A DNA stretch of 64,000 nucleotides from Planctomycetota bacterium (GTDB lineage: Bacteria; Planctomycetota; Planctomycetia; Pirellulales; Pirellulaceae), in the NCBI GenBank assembly GCA_026692845.1, contig JAPLNM010000029.1:1-64000 (forward strand). The letters run 5' to 3'. Below the pieces are notes generated by a model, which was not told where the DNA came from, did no database searches, and worked only from the letters and a program-made list of their open reading frames with translations. A program made the translations under genes and the position numbers. Positions 47,934 through 56,595 of the stretch are shown piece by piece. Position 1 is the stretch's first letter, and each line of letters begins with the position of its first letter.

Positions 47934-48056
47934 GATCGATTGTCCCCAATCGATCGGAGCGTTAAGACCGCATGGCCAGTGAAGAAAAACAGCCGAAAAA
48001 CCGAAGACTCCGACGCTAGCGCGTCGGGTAGAGCCATTGGGGACAATGGCTCTACC
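47934..48056. repeat. Two adjacent intergenic inverted repeats
   Basis: GATCGATT/AATCGATC (47934-47955) and GTAGAGCCATT/AATGGCTCTAC (48028-48055) each form a hairpin with a loop of 6 bases. Both loops carry GTCCCC or its complement GGGGAC. No T tract follows; a repeated intergenic element is likely. It lies between asnS and the DUF1573 gene. Confidence 0.65.
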
Positions 48057-48082
48057 ATGGAAGACACCGCTGGGCGAACCTT

Positions 48083-49114
48083 CTACTTCACTGAGGCCGA
48101 TAAGGGCACGATGTTCTCCTTGAGCCGGTACACGACATCCAAATCCGCTCGGGGCTTGCTCGCCAGATCCGTCAAAACGACGATCTTGCCACGCTGCTCG
48201 GAGTTGTTCTTCTTGTCGCCGTTTGCTTCCAACTTGGGACTGAAAACAAGAGACAGTAAATGCATGTCCTTGGACTCTTCGGGCAACTTGGTGCTCGATA
48301 CATCGAAGTCCTCGCTTGAAATTCCAAGGACCCTAAAGGATTCGGTCGCCTTCAGACGGACCAACTTCTTGATCTCTTCTTGCTTGCCGATCGATCCGAG
48401 CGAAAACAAATTCGGCTGAATCGACAACGAAGGCTCAACATTGGCGCTGAGTCCTAAAGATAGAGATTTGATGTTCAAGTCGTTCGTATGCAGCGCAATT
48501 TCACTCTGCAATGGGCCCGTCGGCGCCGTTTCGTCCAAAGTCACCTTCAGACCATAGCGAACTTTCCCGCCCTGTCGAAGCAATTCCTGAATCGCGATCT
48601 TCACAAACGGTAAATCGCTCGTCGCATGGGTCACTTGCCAGGTCGATTTTCCTGCATAGTCCAAAGTCACCTCGACCTCTTTGGCCGTCCCCTCGGATAA
48701 CTTACCAAACGCAACCTCGTTGGGGTTGAAGACCACATCGGAGCGGATGTATCCCTTGACGGTCAATTGGACTTCGGAAAAACTCGGTTTGTCAAACGTC
48801 ACCGTGATCGTCGCACCCCGTGATCCGGTGTGTGTGCCTGTATTGAATACTGCCAAAATGCAGCCAGTCTGACCAGGCTCGACCGTCTCGGTGACGATGC
48901 TCGGCGTGGTGCACCCACAGGATGTTCGTACACTGCGAACATGGATCGGGTTCGGATAGGGGTTCTCGAAGTAAAAGCGATGCTCGGTTTTGGCCGAACG
49001 TGCGACGTTTCCGAAGTCATGGGTCCGCTCTTTGAATGCACTCTGAAATTGTTGACCCAACGCAACGGTAAACCCCATCGCTACCCACATCATTGCCATC
49101 AGACACGCTCTCAT
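48083..49114 (-). CDS. Secreted DUF1573 family protein
   Basis: A 343-residue protein starting at the Met at 49114, with GGGGGAG as a close ribosome site. The leader (MRACLMAMMWVAMGFTVALG) is followed by an Ig-like DUF1573 domain: HDFGNVARSAKTEHRFYFENPYPNPIHVRSVRTSCGCTTPSI, whose TSCGCT is the family hallmark. A second and third beta-sandwich segment follow. DUF1573 proteins are extracytoplasmic, often of unknown role. The frame to 49258 includes a repeated QLGTKQ leader but lacks a signal peptide and is rejected. It is divergent from the 329-aa gene. Confidence 0.87.
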   Translation of the reverse strand: MRACLMAMMWVAMGFTVALGQQFQSAFKERTHDFGNVARSAKTEHRFYFENPYPNPIHVRSVRTSCGCTTPSIVTETVEPGQTGCILAVFNTGTHTGSRGATITVTFDKPSFSEVQLTVKGYIRSDVVFNPNEVAFGKLSEGTAKEVEVTLDYAGKSTWQVTHATSDLPFVKIAIQELLRQGGKVRYGLKVTLDETAPTGPLQSEIALHTNDLNIKSLSLGLSANVEPSLSIQPNLFSLGSIGKQEEIKKLVRLKATESFRVLGISSEDFDVSSTKLPEESKDMHLLSLVFSPKLEANGDKKNNSEQRGKIVVLTDLASKPRADLDVVYRLKENIVPLSASVK

Positions 49115-49552
49115 CGAAGCTCCCCCTGTGATTCCCTGTTTTGTTTCGACTCTGTGTTGTTTCGTCCCTAGTTGTTTCGTCCCTAGCTGTTTCCTCACCG
49201 TGCCGCTGTCGATCCAGATCGTGTCCAGCCCAAGCAGCATCGGTCTCGTCGTTGGCATTAGCCCTTAAAGGGTAAGCCTTCGGCGTTCGGTCAAGTATCC
49301 CCCCTGAATAAAGATCGATTTGCAATTTCGATAAAAAATCAGGCGAGTCGATTCGACTCTTGCTGGACTAAGCGTCCTGACCGTCAATCTCCCTACCCTT
49401 CGAATCCCACAGAACTGAAAAGGTCTATCCAGGCCATACAAAGCGAATCTGAATCTTTTTATTGCGATCGAATTCGACATGCGACCGACAAGCTCGCTCG
49501 CATGGTCCCCCAAGTGTGGCAGACTAAATCAAACTCTTGAGGAATTCTCGCT
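49115..49552. other. Intergenic region between divergent genes
   Basis: This 438-bp stretch holds the promoters of the DUF1573 gene and the 329-aa gene. A short tandem repeat (GTTGTTTCGTCCCTA, almost twice, with a third decayed copy) lies at about 49156-49195. No gene was seen. Confidence 0.5.
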
Positions 49553-50542
49553 ATGGCAACCAAAAAGAAAAATCTACCCACCGAAGAATCGTCAACCACG
49601 GCGCGTCCGAAGATGCTCGTGATGGCTGTCGTCGTCGCAGCGACGGCTAGCTCTTGGTACTGGTACCAACCTTTATCAGATGAAACCGCGGGGATCGACC
49701 CGATGGCTCCAGCGGCCAGCAACTACTCCGACATCCATCGGACGTTGATCGAGCCAAACACCAACGATTCGAATCCCGCTAGCGGTGCGACCGTTCCAGT
49801 CTATTCGGCCCTTCCTGAGGATCTCGTCGGCGAGCGTCAAGTCGCAGTACGTCCATTCCAGCCGATGCCACAAGGCACCCTTCGAGAGGTCCTGTCTAAG
49901 GAACCCTTGCCGGTGATTCCAATCTCCAGGCCGGATCGGACCCGACCGGACAACCAGGCCGCATTGGTCGCCGCGCGCCCTCCCCTTTGGACATCGATGG
50001 ATTCGGCAAACGCAGACCCCAGTGCGGCCCGGTTCGGGGAATCCATGGCAAGTCGCTCCAGCGCTGCGCTTGGGACTTCCCCAAACTCTCAACCCAACGA
50101 TTGGGATCGTCAAAGCCCGTTCCCATCCCGAAGCGATTCGCAGGGTGTTGGCTCTACAATCGTAGGCTCCATCGCGGCCTCTTCTAGCCCTTCGCAGGGG
50201 GATAGAATCGTGGCGATCGAGCCCCCGCAAGCCGTCGCTTCGGGTTGGCCTGACGCAAATTACAAGCCCGATTCAGCCATGGCTCAAGCTCAGTCGATTG
50301 CCAAGAGCCAACCGAATCCCCCTTTGACGATCCGTTCGACCGGTGGTGCGTTGCTTGCTGCACAAGGGACTAGTCAGCCTGGCAAGATCGCCGTTTCGGA
50401 GTCTCAAGCCGAAGAGTCGATCGGAGCGCTCGCACGAAGGACGGTTCCGACGGCTTGGTCTAGCGGCCCATCGAGTTTATCCGATCGCAACCAGACGGGT
50501 AAAAAAAGCGGTGCGGTCATCCGTCAACCGGCCAAGCCTTAG
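49553..50542 (+). CDS. Membrane-anchored low-complexity hypothetical protein
   Basis: This 329-residue protein has a short basic N terminus (MATKKKN) and one hydrophobic helix (MLVMAVVVAATASSWYWY, residues 21-38). The rest is rich in Ser, Pro, Ala and Gln with few hydrophobic clusters, so it is probably disordered and sits outside the cytoplasm (type II orientation). No known domain was seen. Its stop codon overlaps that of the convergent TPR gene (TTAG shared), so read-through on either strand is likely. Function unknown. Confidence 0.65.
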   Translation: MATKKKNLPTEESSTTARPKMLVMAVVVAATASSWYWYQPLSDETAGIDPMAPAASNYSDIHRTLIEPNTNDSNPASGATVPVYSALPEDLVGERQVAVRPFQPMPQGTLREVLSKEPLPVIPISRPDRTRPDNQAALVAARPPLWTSMDSANADPSAARFGESMASRSSAALGTSPNSQPNDWDRQSPFPSRSDSQGVGSTIVGSIAASSSPSQGDRIVAIEPPQAVASGWPDANYKPDSAMAQAQSIAKSQPNPPLTIRSTGGALLAAQGTSQPGKIAVSESQAEESIGALARRTVPTAWSSGPSSLSDRNQTGKKSGAVIRQPAKP

Positions 50543-53500
50543 TCGTCTGACGAATTTTGTTTTTTCCCGAACTTCTTGATGTACGATTCGGCCTTGGCTT
50601 TTTTGCGAGGGGGTATTGGGGGCTGATCGGATTCGATGGCTTTTTGAAAGTCTTCGCAGGCGAGTTGTTCTTCTTGGCGAGCGATATGGAGCAAGGCTCG
50701 GTAGTAGAACAGCCAAGCGTTTAGGGGCTGCAATTCCTCGGACTCGCTCAGTGCGGTTTGGGCCTCCTCGAATCGCCCGGCAGAGATTAGTGCTCTGGCG
50801 TAATTGTTGAGGTAGTAGGCCAGATGGTCCGGCTCTTTATCGCGAGCCATCGCTATGGCTTTTTCAAGATCGACGATGGCAGGTTCGTAGTCACCCAATT
50901 CCGCGGCGCAGCCACCGCGACCGTTGAGGGCAGTGGAGGACTCTTTTTCGAGCTTCCTGATGACATGGTTGAAATCCTCCCAAGCTTCAGCGAATTGGTC
51001 TGAGTACCAGTAGGCCGCAGCCCGCCGCAAATAACCGGTATCGTTGGTCGCATCGAGCTCGATAGCTTGGGTAGAAGCTCGGATGGATTCTTCGAAGCGG
51101 TTTTGGACAAAGGCGATATGTGCCGACATGATGGCGCGGGTGAATTCCGTTTCTTCGGCTGATTCGGGCCTGAGCAAAACGGCCGCATCGAGATCCTCTT
51201 GCGATTTCTCGTCGTCGCCTTGCTGCTGATAAATCGCGCTTCGACCGATCAGCGCCGGTGCAAAATCTGGATCCTCTTTGAGGATCGCGTCGAGGTCGCT
51301 GAGGGCTTGGTCCATCTTGCCCAACTGGATGCTCAACTGGGCGCGTGAAAACAATGCTGGGAGCAGGTCGGGGCTCGACTGGATGACCAAGTTGAGGTCT
51401 TTTTCGGCCCCTTTGAGATCATAGCTGGACATGGACATGCGCGAGCGATCGAGCAAGCATTCTTCGTTGGTCGGATCGAGCTCAAGGACTTGGTCGAGGA
51501 TCTTCAGGGCTCGCTTGCGGTCTCCGAGCATTTCGCAGACCAGCGCACTGCCCCGCATGGCTTGGATCTCTTTGGGTTCGATTTTCAGCGCCTCATCGAA
51601 GTCATCACCGGCCCGAGCGTATTGCCCGAGCATCATGTAGTGGTATCCCCGGACGACGAAGGGGATAGCGTGCTCGGAGTCGGATTCGAGAATCGCCGAG
51701 AGTTCGGCTACCGCATCGTCGATCCGACCGAGTTTCGAGTAGGTTTGGGAGAGTCGGTAGCGTGCAGAGAGGTTGTTGGAGTCCAGCTCAACGGCGCGCA
51801 AAAGCAATTCGAGAGCTTCTTCGTAATCTTCGTTGAGGAATTTTGCGTATCCGTAATCGCTCAGCAGTGCGGTGTTTTCGACGCCTTGATCGAGCAGGAA
51901 TTGCGAGTCGGCGATGGCTCCATCGGCATCGGCGTTTTCGATCCGTATTTCGATGCGTTGTTGTCGTGCGACAGCCAAATCAGGCTGGTTTTCGATGACC
52001 CAATCGATGTCTTCAAGGGCCAAAGTGAGTTTTCCGGATTCTTTGTAGGCATCGGCTCGAAGGCCGTTGAGGATCGGATGCTGGCCGAGTTGCTCGATGC
52101 ACGACGAGAGATAATCGATCGATTTGTCGATCCCTTCGAGTCGATGGATGATGTAAGCTTTGAGTTGGATCGCTCTAAGATTGGGGCCCTCGTTTTCGAC
52201 AAACGCATTGACGTCCATGAGTGCATCCTGGTTGTTTCCCTGGATCATCAGGAGTTTAGCTCTAAGCAAAAGGGAGTTGCCATGCAAGGGGTTCACGGCC
52301 AGGGCGGCATTGAGTTCGCGAAGCGCGCCGGCGGTGTCGTCAACATCCTGAGCAACACTGGCTGCGACGAAGTGAAATTCTTCGGACTTCGGGCCTTGGG
52401 GCGCTTGTTCGAGGGTCTTTTTGGCTTCGAGGGGAAAGCCCATCGAGTGCTGTAGATGGGCCAAGAACCCATACCAATCGGTACCGGCGTCGGGAAGTTT
52501 GATCAAAGACTGGCAAACGCTCGCGGCTTTTTCAAGCATTCCATTGCGTTGAAGGAACCGGGCGTAGCCGAACAGCAACTCGCGGTCCTGTGGGGATTTC
52601 TCCAACAAGTTTTCCCATCGTCCTTGGGCTTGGTCGTACTCCCCGGAGGCAGCCAAGAGGTCCGGGATACCGACGTCCAAGCGTCGGTTTTCCTGAACGG
52701 CTTTTTGCCAATACTCTAGGTCCTCTACTCGAATCCGGTTTTCGGGTAATGCCATCATTTCTGTTGCGAAATGAAGATCCCCGATCGAGGGGTCTGGGTC
52801 TTTGGAGTCCTCCTGAGGATTGTCTTGTTCCTTTTCTTTTTTCGGCTCTTGCGTCTGATGCATCGCGCGCACGTAGCGTTGGTAGTCGGGATGCGCGTCG
52901 GGGAGGGTCAGTTCGCGGAATTGGCCGGTACCTTCGAGGTTGCAACTGCGATACATAACGATGATCGGGCCTCTGACCGGAAAGTCCGGCATCGACTGCA
53001 ATGCTTTGTCGAGGGCTCGGTTGGCTTGAGGCAACAGAAGCTCTCGGCCGGATGGTTTCGAGTCGCTTTGCCCAAGGGGCAGTACTTGGGTTTGAATGAT
53101 CCGTTTTCGACCGGGAAAAAACTGAACCAATGCTTGGCACGCGATCGGCGAGTCTTCGATCTGTCGGAGCTCTTGATGGAACGCCGAATCGATGTATTGA
53201 AAAACCGCGTGGCAAATCGCCAACGATCCGTCTTCTTCGTTGAGCCCATGCATATCGGACAAAACGTACCCACGATCAAAAGCAATGAGGCTGGATTGAA
53301 AGAGTTTTTTCTCCGCGTCGGTGCTCCAAGGTTCGAGTTGAAGCGAATTGTGCCAGAACAATCGACCGTTGGGATAGGCCTTAAGAAATTTGCTAAAAAA
53401 CGGGCTCTTGGAGACCAGATGCCGGGTAAGTTCTTCGCGAACTTTTGAATCCTGGGGCTTGCTGCGAAGGTGTCTTTGGAGGAACCAAACTCCGACGAGC

Positions 53501-53883
53501 AAGGCCAGCAGAAACCAGACCACTGGCAAGGGGGCTTGCAGACTGTAGGCCAGGGCGGCTAGGGCAGCAAGCAAGCTACCTGCGGTCAAAAAGTAGATCG
53601 GCCGATCGGTTCGTGTCGCGACGATCGGCCAGAGCCGACTGCATTGGTCGCAAAGAGCCAGTGGAAAAGAGCAAGCGAAATGCTCGTCGAGAAAAACCAC
53701 AGCAGCGATCTTTAGCGGCCGGCGTTTCTCGCACGCGCAACAGAGATTCGAGTGCTTGAGCCGTTCGAACAGTTCGACGGTTTCGTTGTAAATTGAGTTC
53801 GCACCCAATAGCTCCTCGGTCACCACGCTCACGGGTGGGAAACCGTTGGATACTTCGGCTGGGGAGTTGTATAAAAACTGCAT
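50539..53883 (-). CDS. Large TPR-repeat membrane protein
   Basis: This 1114-residue protein has a cysteine cluster near residue 50 (CCACEKRRP...CDQC, zinc-ribbon-like), two close hydrophobic helices around residues 100-135 (FLTAGSLLAALAALAYSL; PVVWFLLALLVGVWFL) and then about 20 tetratricopeptide repeats. Examples are ALLSDYGYAKFLNEDYEEALELLLRAVELD, IPFVVRGYHYMMLGQYARAGDDFDEALKIE and LNGRGGCAAELGDYEPAIVDLEKAIAM. It is probably a protein-interaction scaffold anchored in the membrane. The Ser/Asp-rich C-terminal end (KKFGKKQNSSDD) is charged. It lies 35 bp upstream of rnhA on the same strand (order rnhA after it is not implied; rnhA is transcribed first). Confidence 0.85.
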   Translation of the reverse strand: MQFLYNSPAEVSNGFPPVSVVTEELLGANSIYNETVELFERLKHSNLCCACEKRRPLKIAAVVFLDEHFACSFPLALCDQCSRLWPIVATRTDRPIYFLTAGSLLAALAALAYSLQAPLPVVWFLLALLVGVWFLQRHLRSKPQDSKVREELTRHLVSKSPFFSKFLKAYPNGRLFWHNSLQLEPWSTDAEKKLFQSSLIAFDRGYVLSDMHGLNEEDGSLAICHAVFQYIDSAFHQELRQIEDSPIACQALVQFFPGRKRIIQTQVLPLGQSDSKPSGRELLLPQANRALDKALQSMPDFPVRGPIIVMYRSCNLEGTGQFRELTLPDAHPDYQRYVRAMHQTQEPKKEKEQDNPQEDSKDPDPSIGDLHFATEMMALPENRIRVEDLEYWQKAVQENRRLDVGIPDLLAASGEYDQAQGRWENLLEKSPQDRELLFGYARFLQRNGMLEKAASVCQSLIKLPDAGTDWYGFLAHLQHSMGFPLEAKKTLEQAPQGPKSEEFHFVAASVAQDVDDTAGALRELNAALAVNPLHGNSLLLRAKLLMIQGNNQDALMDVNAFVENEGPNLRAIQLKAYIIHRLEGIDKSIDYLSSCIEQLGQHPILNGLRADAYKESGKLTLALEDIDWVIENQPDLAVARQQRIEIRIENADADGAIADSQFLLDQGVENTALLSDYGYAKFLNEDYEEALELLLRAVELDSNNLSARYRLSQTYSKLGRIDDAVAELSAILESDSEHAIPFVVRGYHYMMLGQYARAGDDFDEALKIEPKEIQAMRGSALVCEMLGDRKRALKILDQVLELDPTNEECLLDRSRMSMSSYDLKGAEKDLNLVIQSSPDLLPALFSRAQLSIQLGKMDQALSDLDAILKEDPDFAPALIGRSAIYQQQGDDEKSQEDLDAAVLLRPESAEETEFTRAIMSAHIAFVQNRFEESIRASTQAIELDATNDTGYLRRAAAYWYSDQFAEAWEDFNHVIRKLEKESSTALNGRGGCAAELGDYEPAIVDLEKAIAMARDKEPDHLAYYLNNYARALISAGRFEEAQTALSESEELQPLNAWLFYYRALLHIARQEEQLACEDFQKAIESDQPPIPPRKKAKAESYIKKFGKKQNSSDD

Positions 53884-53918
53884 GGATTGGATTTGTCAGG
53901 GCGTTCGAGACTGAAACT

Positions 53919-54635
53919 TCAATGGATGCTCCGTTTTGCTTCGTTAACCATATACATCGTCCCGCATCCTGGACAGAACAGATACCATTCGTAAAAATAC
54001 GTCTGCCCGGGCTTCCTGGGCTTGGACTTGGGCGTTTTCTTGACCAAGATCTCTGTACACTTTCGACAGGGTGCCCCTTGCGAAGGTTCCACGGCAGGTC
54101 CTGCATCCTGAGCAATTGGCCGAAAAACCCGGGCAGCCAATTGGGGATTCGCCGAGCGACTACTCGATGGGTCGGACAAATACCCTTGGTCGTCGGCCAA
54201 ATCGTATTGCTGAATCGCAGCGACGGCCAATGCATCGCAGCGCTCGTTCTCGGCAACACCCGCATGCCCTTTGACCCAATGAAATCGGATCGAATGCCGC
54301 GCCGAGGCTTCTAGATACCTTTTCCAAAGATCGACATTTTTGACCGGTTGACCAGGGCTGCGGAACCAACGGTTCTTTTGCCATCGCAAAAGCGAACCGC
54401 GTTGGACGGTATCTACCACATACTTCGAGTCGCTATATAGGTGCACCGAGCAAGGTTTCGATAGGGCCTCTAGAGCGACAATCACACCCATGAGTTCCAT
54501 ACGGTTGTTGGTCGTAAGGCGAAATCCTCCGGACAACTCCTTGCGATGCTTACCGGCCATGAGCACGATCCCATAGCCGCCCGGACCAGGATTAGGCTCA
54601 GCGGCCCCGTCGGTGTAGATGGTTACCGATGACAT
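53919..54635 (-). CDS. rnhA: RNase HI with C-terminal zinc-ribbon extension
   Basis: Ribonuclease HI degrades the RNA of RNA-DNA hybrids. Residues 1-145 are the standard domain with catalytic D9 (YTDGAAEPNPGPGG), E47 (NNRMELMGV), D69 (YSDSKYVVD), H124 (VKGHAGVAENERCDALA) and D134. After a Ser/Pro linker, residues 187-238 add an extension with C190-x2-C193 and C221-x2-C224 (APCRKC ... FCPGCGTMY), a likely zinc ribbon. Typical bacterial RNase HI is about 155 residues, so the addition is clear. The Met at 54635 starts the domain; the frame to 54764 is not credible. The TPR gene begins 35 bp downstream, perhaps on one transcript. Confidence 0.92.
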   Translation of the reverse strand: MSSVTIYTDGAAEPNPGPGGYGIVLMAGKHRKELSGGFRLTTNNRMELMGVIVALEALSKPCSVHLYSDSKYVVDTVQRGSLLRWQKNRWFRSPGQPVKNVDLWKRYLEASARHSIRFHWVKGHAGVAENERCDALAVAAIQQYDLADDQGYLSDPSSSRSANPQLAARVFRPIAQDAGPAVEPSQGAPCRKCTEILVKKTPKSKPRKPGQTYFYEWYLFCPGCGTMYMVNEAKRSIH

Positions 54636-54822
54636 TTCATTAGCTATCGACGCGTCGGACACGAAAAACTCCAGTGTCGTTTGGAATAGGCCGGTCAGGT
54701 TGGAATCCGGATGTGCATTGTAACGACAAGAGTAAGCCAGAGAAAGTTTCCATGCGCGTCGCAACCGTTTCGCTAGGACAATCGATGGACCTGGAAGCGA
54801 CGTGTGAAATGGACAATTCGCA

Positions 54823-54853
54823 TAAAAAAAAGGGCACGCTTTTGCGTGCCCTT
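54823..54853 (-). terminator. Terminator of the Cys/Ala-rich secreted protein gene
   Basis: AAGGGCACGC pairs with GCGTGCCCTT around TTTT (about 54830-54853). On the minus strand it is followed by eight T (54823-54830). It is about 70 bp past the stop at 54921. Confidence 0.9.
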
Positions 54854-54920
54854 GATCGTTTAAACCTGAGCTTAATAAGCTCTTTCAGGTATTTTGTGAT
54901 CCGGTCAATCCGGCAAAGAC

Positions 54921-55523
54921 CTAGGCCTTTGGAACGTCGCTTGCCGACGGAACGGCAGGCGCATCTGGGATCGCTGGTGCGGCAGGAACTGCAGCGGCAG
55001 GAGCCGGTGCAGCAGGAACTGCAGCAGCAGCAGGAGCTGCGGATGGAGCGACTACTGCAGGTGCAGCTGGCACTGGAGGAGCAATGGTGGAGCTTTCGAC
55101 CGTTCCAGCATTGACTGCGGTTCCGCAGTTGGTGCAAGGAGCCGAGCCGACGATGACCGACGAATCGGACATGACGGTTGTGCCGGCGCATCCGGTGCAT
55201 CCGGAATCGACGGCAACGCTGCCGCATCCGGTGTCACAACCGGTGTTGCAAGCAGGTGCTGGAGCTGGTGCACATGAAGCAGCAGCCGCACCCGAGCACT
55301 TGGCAGCACGGCGACCACCCATCTTGCTGAGCAATCCGCCACCGCTGCAGTCCTTGGCAACGGCGCCACTGCAAGCCGCCTTTTTCGAATGCAAGCGAGC
55401 GATCAAGCCGCTTCGACCGCCACTGCAGCCATTGTCTCCACCGCAACCGGCCATCGCGACGGATCCGAATCCCGCTGCAACAAAAGCAACGGCTGACAAA
55501 ACTACTAAGCGCAACTGACTCAT
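54921..55523 (-). CDS. Secreted cysteine- and alanine-rich protein
   Basis: A 200-residue protein with leader MSQLRLVVLSAVAFVAAGFGSVAMAG. Residues 27-135 hold many Cys in CxxC and CSGG-type settings (GCGGDNGCSGG, ACNTGCDTGCGS, DSGCTGCAG, APCTNCG). The C-terminal 65 residues are a low-complexity Ala/Pro/Val tail (repeats of VPAAPA). It recalls the Cys-repeat protein at 18426-19385 in style but not in sequence detail. Secreted disulfide-linked or metal-holding material is the best guess. It has a strong terminator and a clear leader, consistent with high expression. No family was recognised. Confidence 0.72.
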   Translation of the reverse strand: MSQLRLVVLSAVAFVAAGFGSVAMAGCGGDNGCSGGRSGLIARLHSKKAACSGAVAKDCSGGGLLSKMGGRRAAKCSGAAAASCAPAPAPACNTGCDTGCGSVAVDSGCTGCAGTTVMSDSSVIVGSAPCTNCGTAVNAGTVESSTIAPPVPAAPAVVAPSAAPAAAAVPAAPAPAAAVPAAPAIPDAPAVPSASDVPKA

Positions 55524-55882
55524 AGGAAATTCCTCCCGAGAGAAAAAACTGGGTAAACCACTACCCCGGACTCGATTCCGACAAACCGCACTCCCACCGG
55601 AGGGATGCTGTCAAAGTTTGCCAATTAGGGGTTTTACGTAAACTGGAACGTTTTTGAAGGGTACCAAACCACGGCCGGGTGTCAACGACCCCAAATCCTC
55701 AGCCGCGACCCGTTGGCTTGCCTGGCCATCGCTAGAAGTGCATCCCGAGCACCCAGACCGAACAAAAACCTTAAACTACTCTCTTCCTGGTCTCAACAAA
55801 ACCCAATGCATCTGCTAAATTTAAGGTTTGGATATCCATCGAATCCACCTGCCATACAGTCCGACAACGGAGATTATTAGCC
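55524..55882. other. Intergenic region between divergent genes
   Basis: This 359-bp gap lies between the Cys/Ala-rich gene (minus) and secG (plus). It probably holds both promoters. No hairpin, repeat or gene is evident. Confidence 0.4.
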
Positions 55883-56485
55883 GTGCTCATGCCGCTTGGG
55901 GTTCTTTCCCAGTACATTTTCGGTTCGGTCCTTTTTGTCCTTTCGTTTCTAATTATCGCGATCATTTTGCTGCAGCGCGGCCGTGGTGGTGGTTTGACAG
56001 GAGCCTTGGGGGGACTCGGTGGCCAAAGCGCCTTCGGGGTCAAAGCGGGCGATATTTTCACCCGGATCACAGCGGTCTTGGTGCTGCTTTGGATTTTCTT
56101 CTCGGCACTGGCTGCACGCTGGTATAAAGAGGAAAGTTTGGACATTGATGCCGACACCTCGGCTGCGGCCACGACGAGCTTGAACCCCGGTGGTGGAATG
56201 GGGGGGACTTCGGAAATCCCTGCGGCTTCTCCGGCAGTCTCTCCGGTGGTAGCTCCGGCTAATTCTCCGGTGGTAGTACCGCCAGCCGTCCCGCAAGCAC
56301 CGTCCGATGGGGCTAGCAAGCCCGCCGTTCCTGCTGAGCCCACAGTTCCTGCTGAGCCCACAGTTCCTGCTGAGCCCACAGTTCCTGCTGAGCCCACAGT
56401 TCCTGCTGAGCCCACAGTTCCTGCTGAGCCCACAGTTCCTGCACCGGTGCCTGAATCCCCCGACGCGCCTGCTCCCCCCAAGTAA
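55883..56485 (+). CDS. secG: SecG translocase subunit with Pro-rich repeat tail
   Basis: SecG is a two-helix subunit of the SecYEG protein export channel. Residues 1-85 show the family: helix one ([25 protein letters not shown]), the [20 protein letters not shown] loop and helix two ([20 protein letters not shown]). The tail of about 115 residues is unusual: Pro/Ala/Ser-rich with six perfect VPAEPT hexapeptides at residues 149-184. The gene starts with a GTG (55883; ATG at 55889 is an alternative). SecG is normally 75-110 residues, so the tail is an addition; its place (cytoplasm or periplasm) is not certain. It is divergent from the Cys/Ala gene and precedes yicC. Confidence 0.88.
   Translation: MLMPLGVLSQYIFGSVLFVLSFLIIAIILLQRGRGGGLTGALGGLGGQSAFGVKAGDIFTRITAVLVLLWIFFSALAARWYKEESLDIDADTSAAATTSLNPGGGMGGTSEIPAASPAVSPVVAPANSPVVVPPAVPQAPSDGASKPAVPAEPTVPAEPTVPAEPTVPAEPTVPAEPTVPAEPTVPAPVPESPDAPAPPK
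56327..56434 (+). repeat. Six perfect 18-bp tandem repeats in secG
   Basis: GTTCCTGCTGAGCCCACA occurs six times in a row with no mismatch, each coding VPAEPT. A part seventh unit follows at 56435. Such exact tandem units can change in number without shifting the frame. Confidence 0.95.
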
Positions 56486-56595
56486 CCTTATTCCTTAGGT
56501 AACCGTATCTAGGATTCGCAGCTTCTGGATTCGCCGGCGGCTCCATCCTGGGCCATTAGGTCGAGTCGTTTGGGTTAGCACACCGGGGTCGTAGC

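Noticed and set aside
19829-55644. Shared TTACGTAAACT word at 19829 and 55634 upstream of the two Cys-rich genes
   Set aside because: Eleven-base matches are expected by chance many times in 64 kb, and one copy is over 400 bp from its gene.
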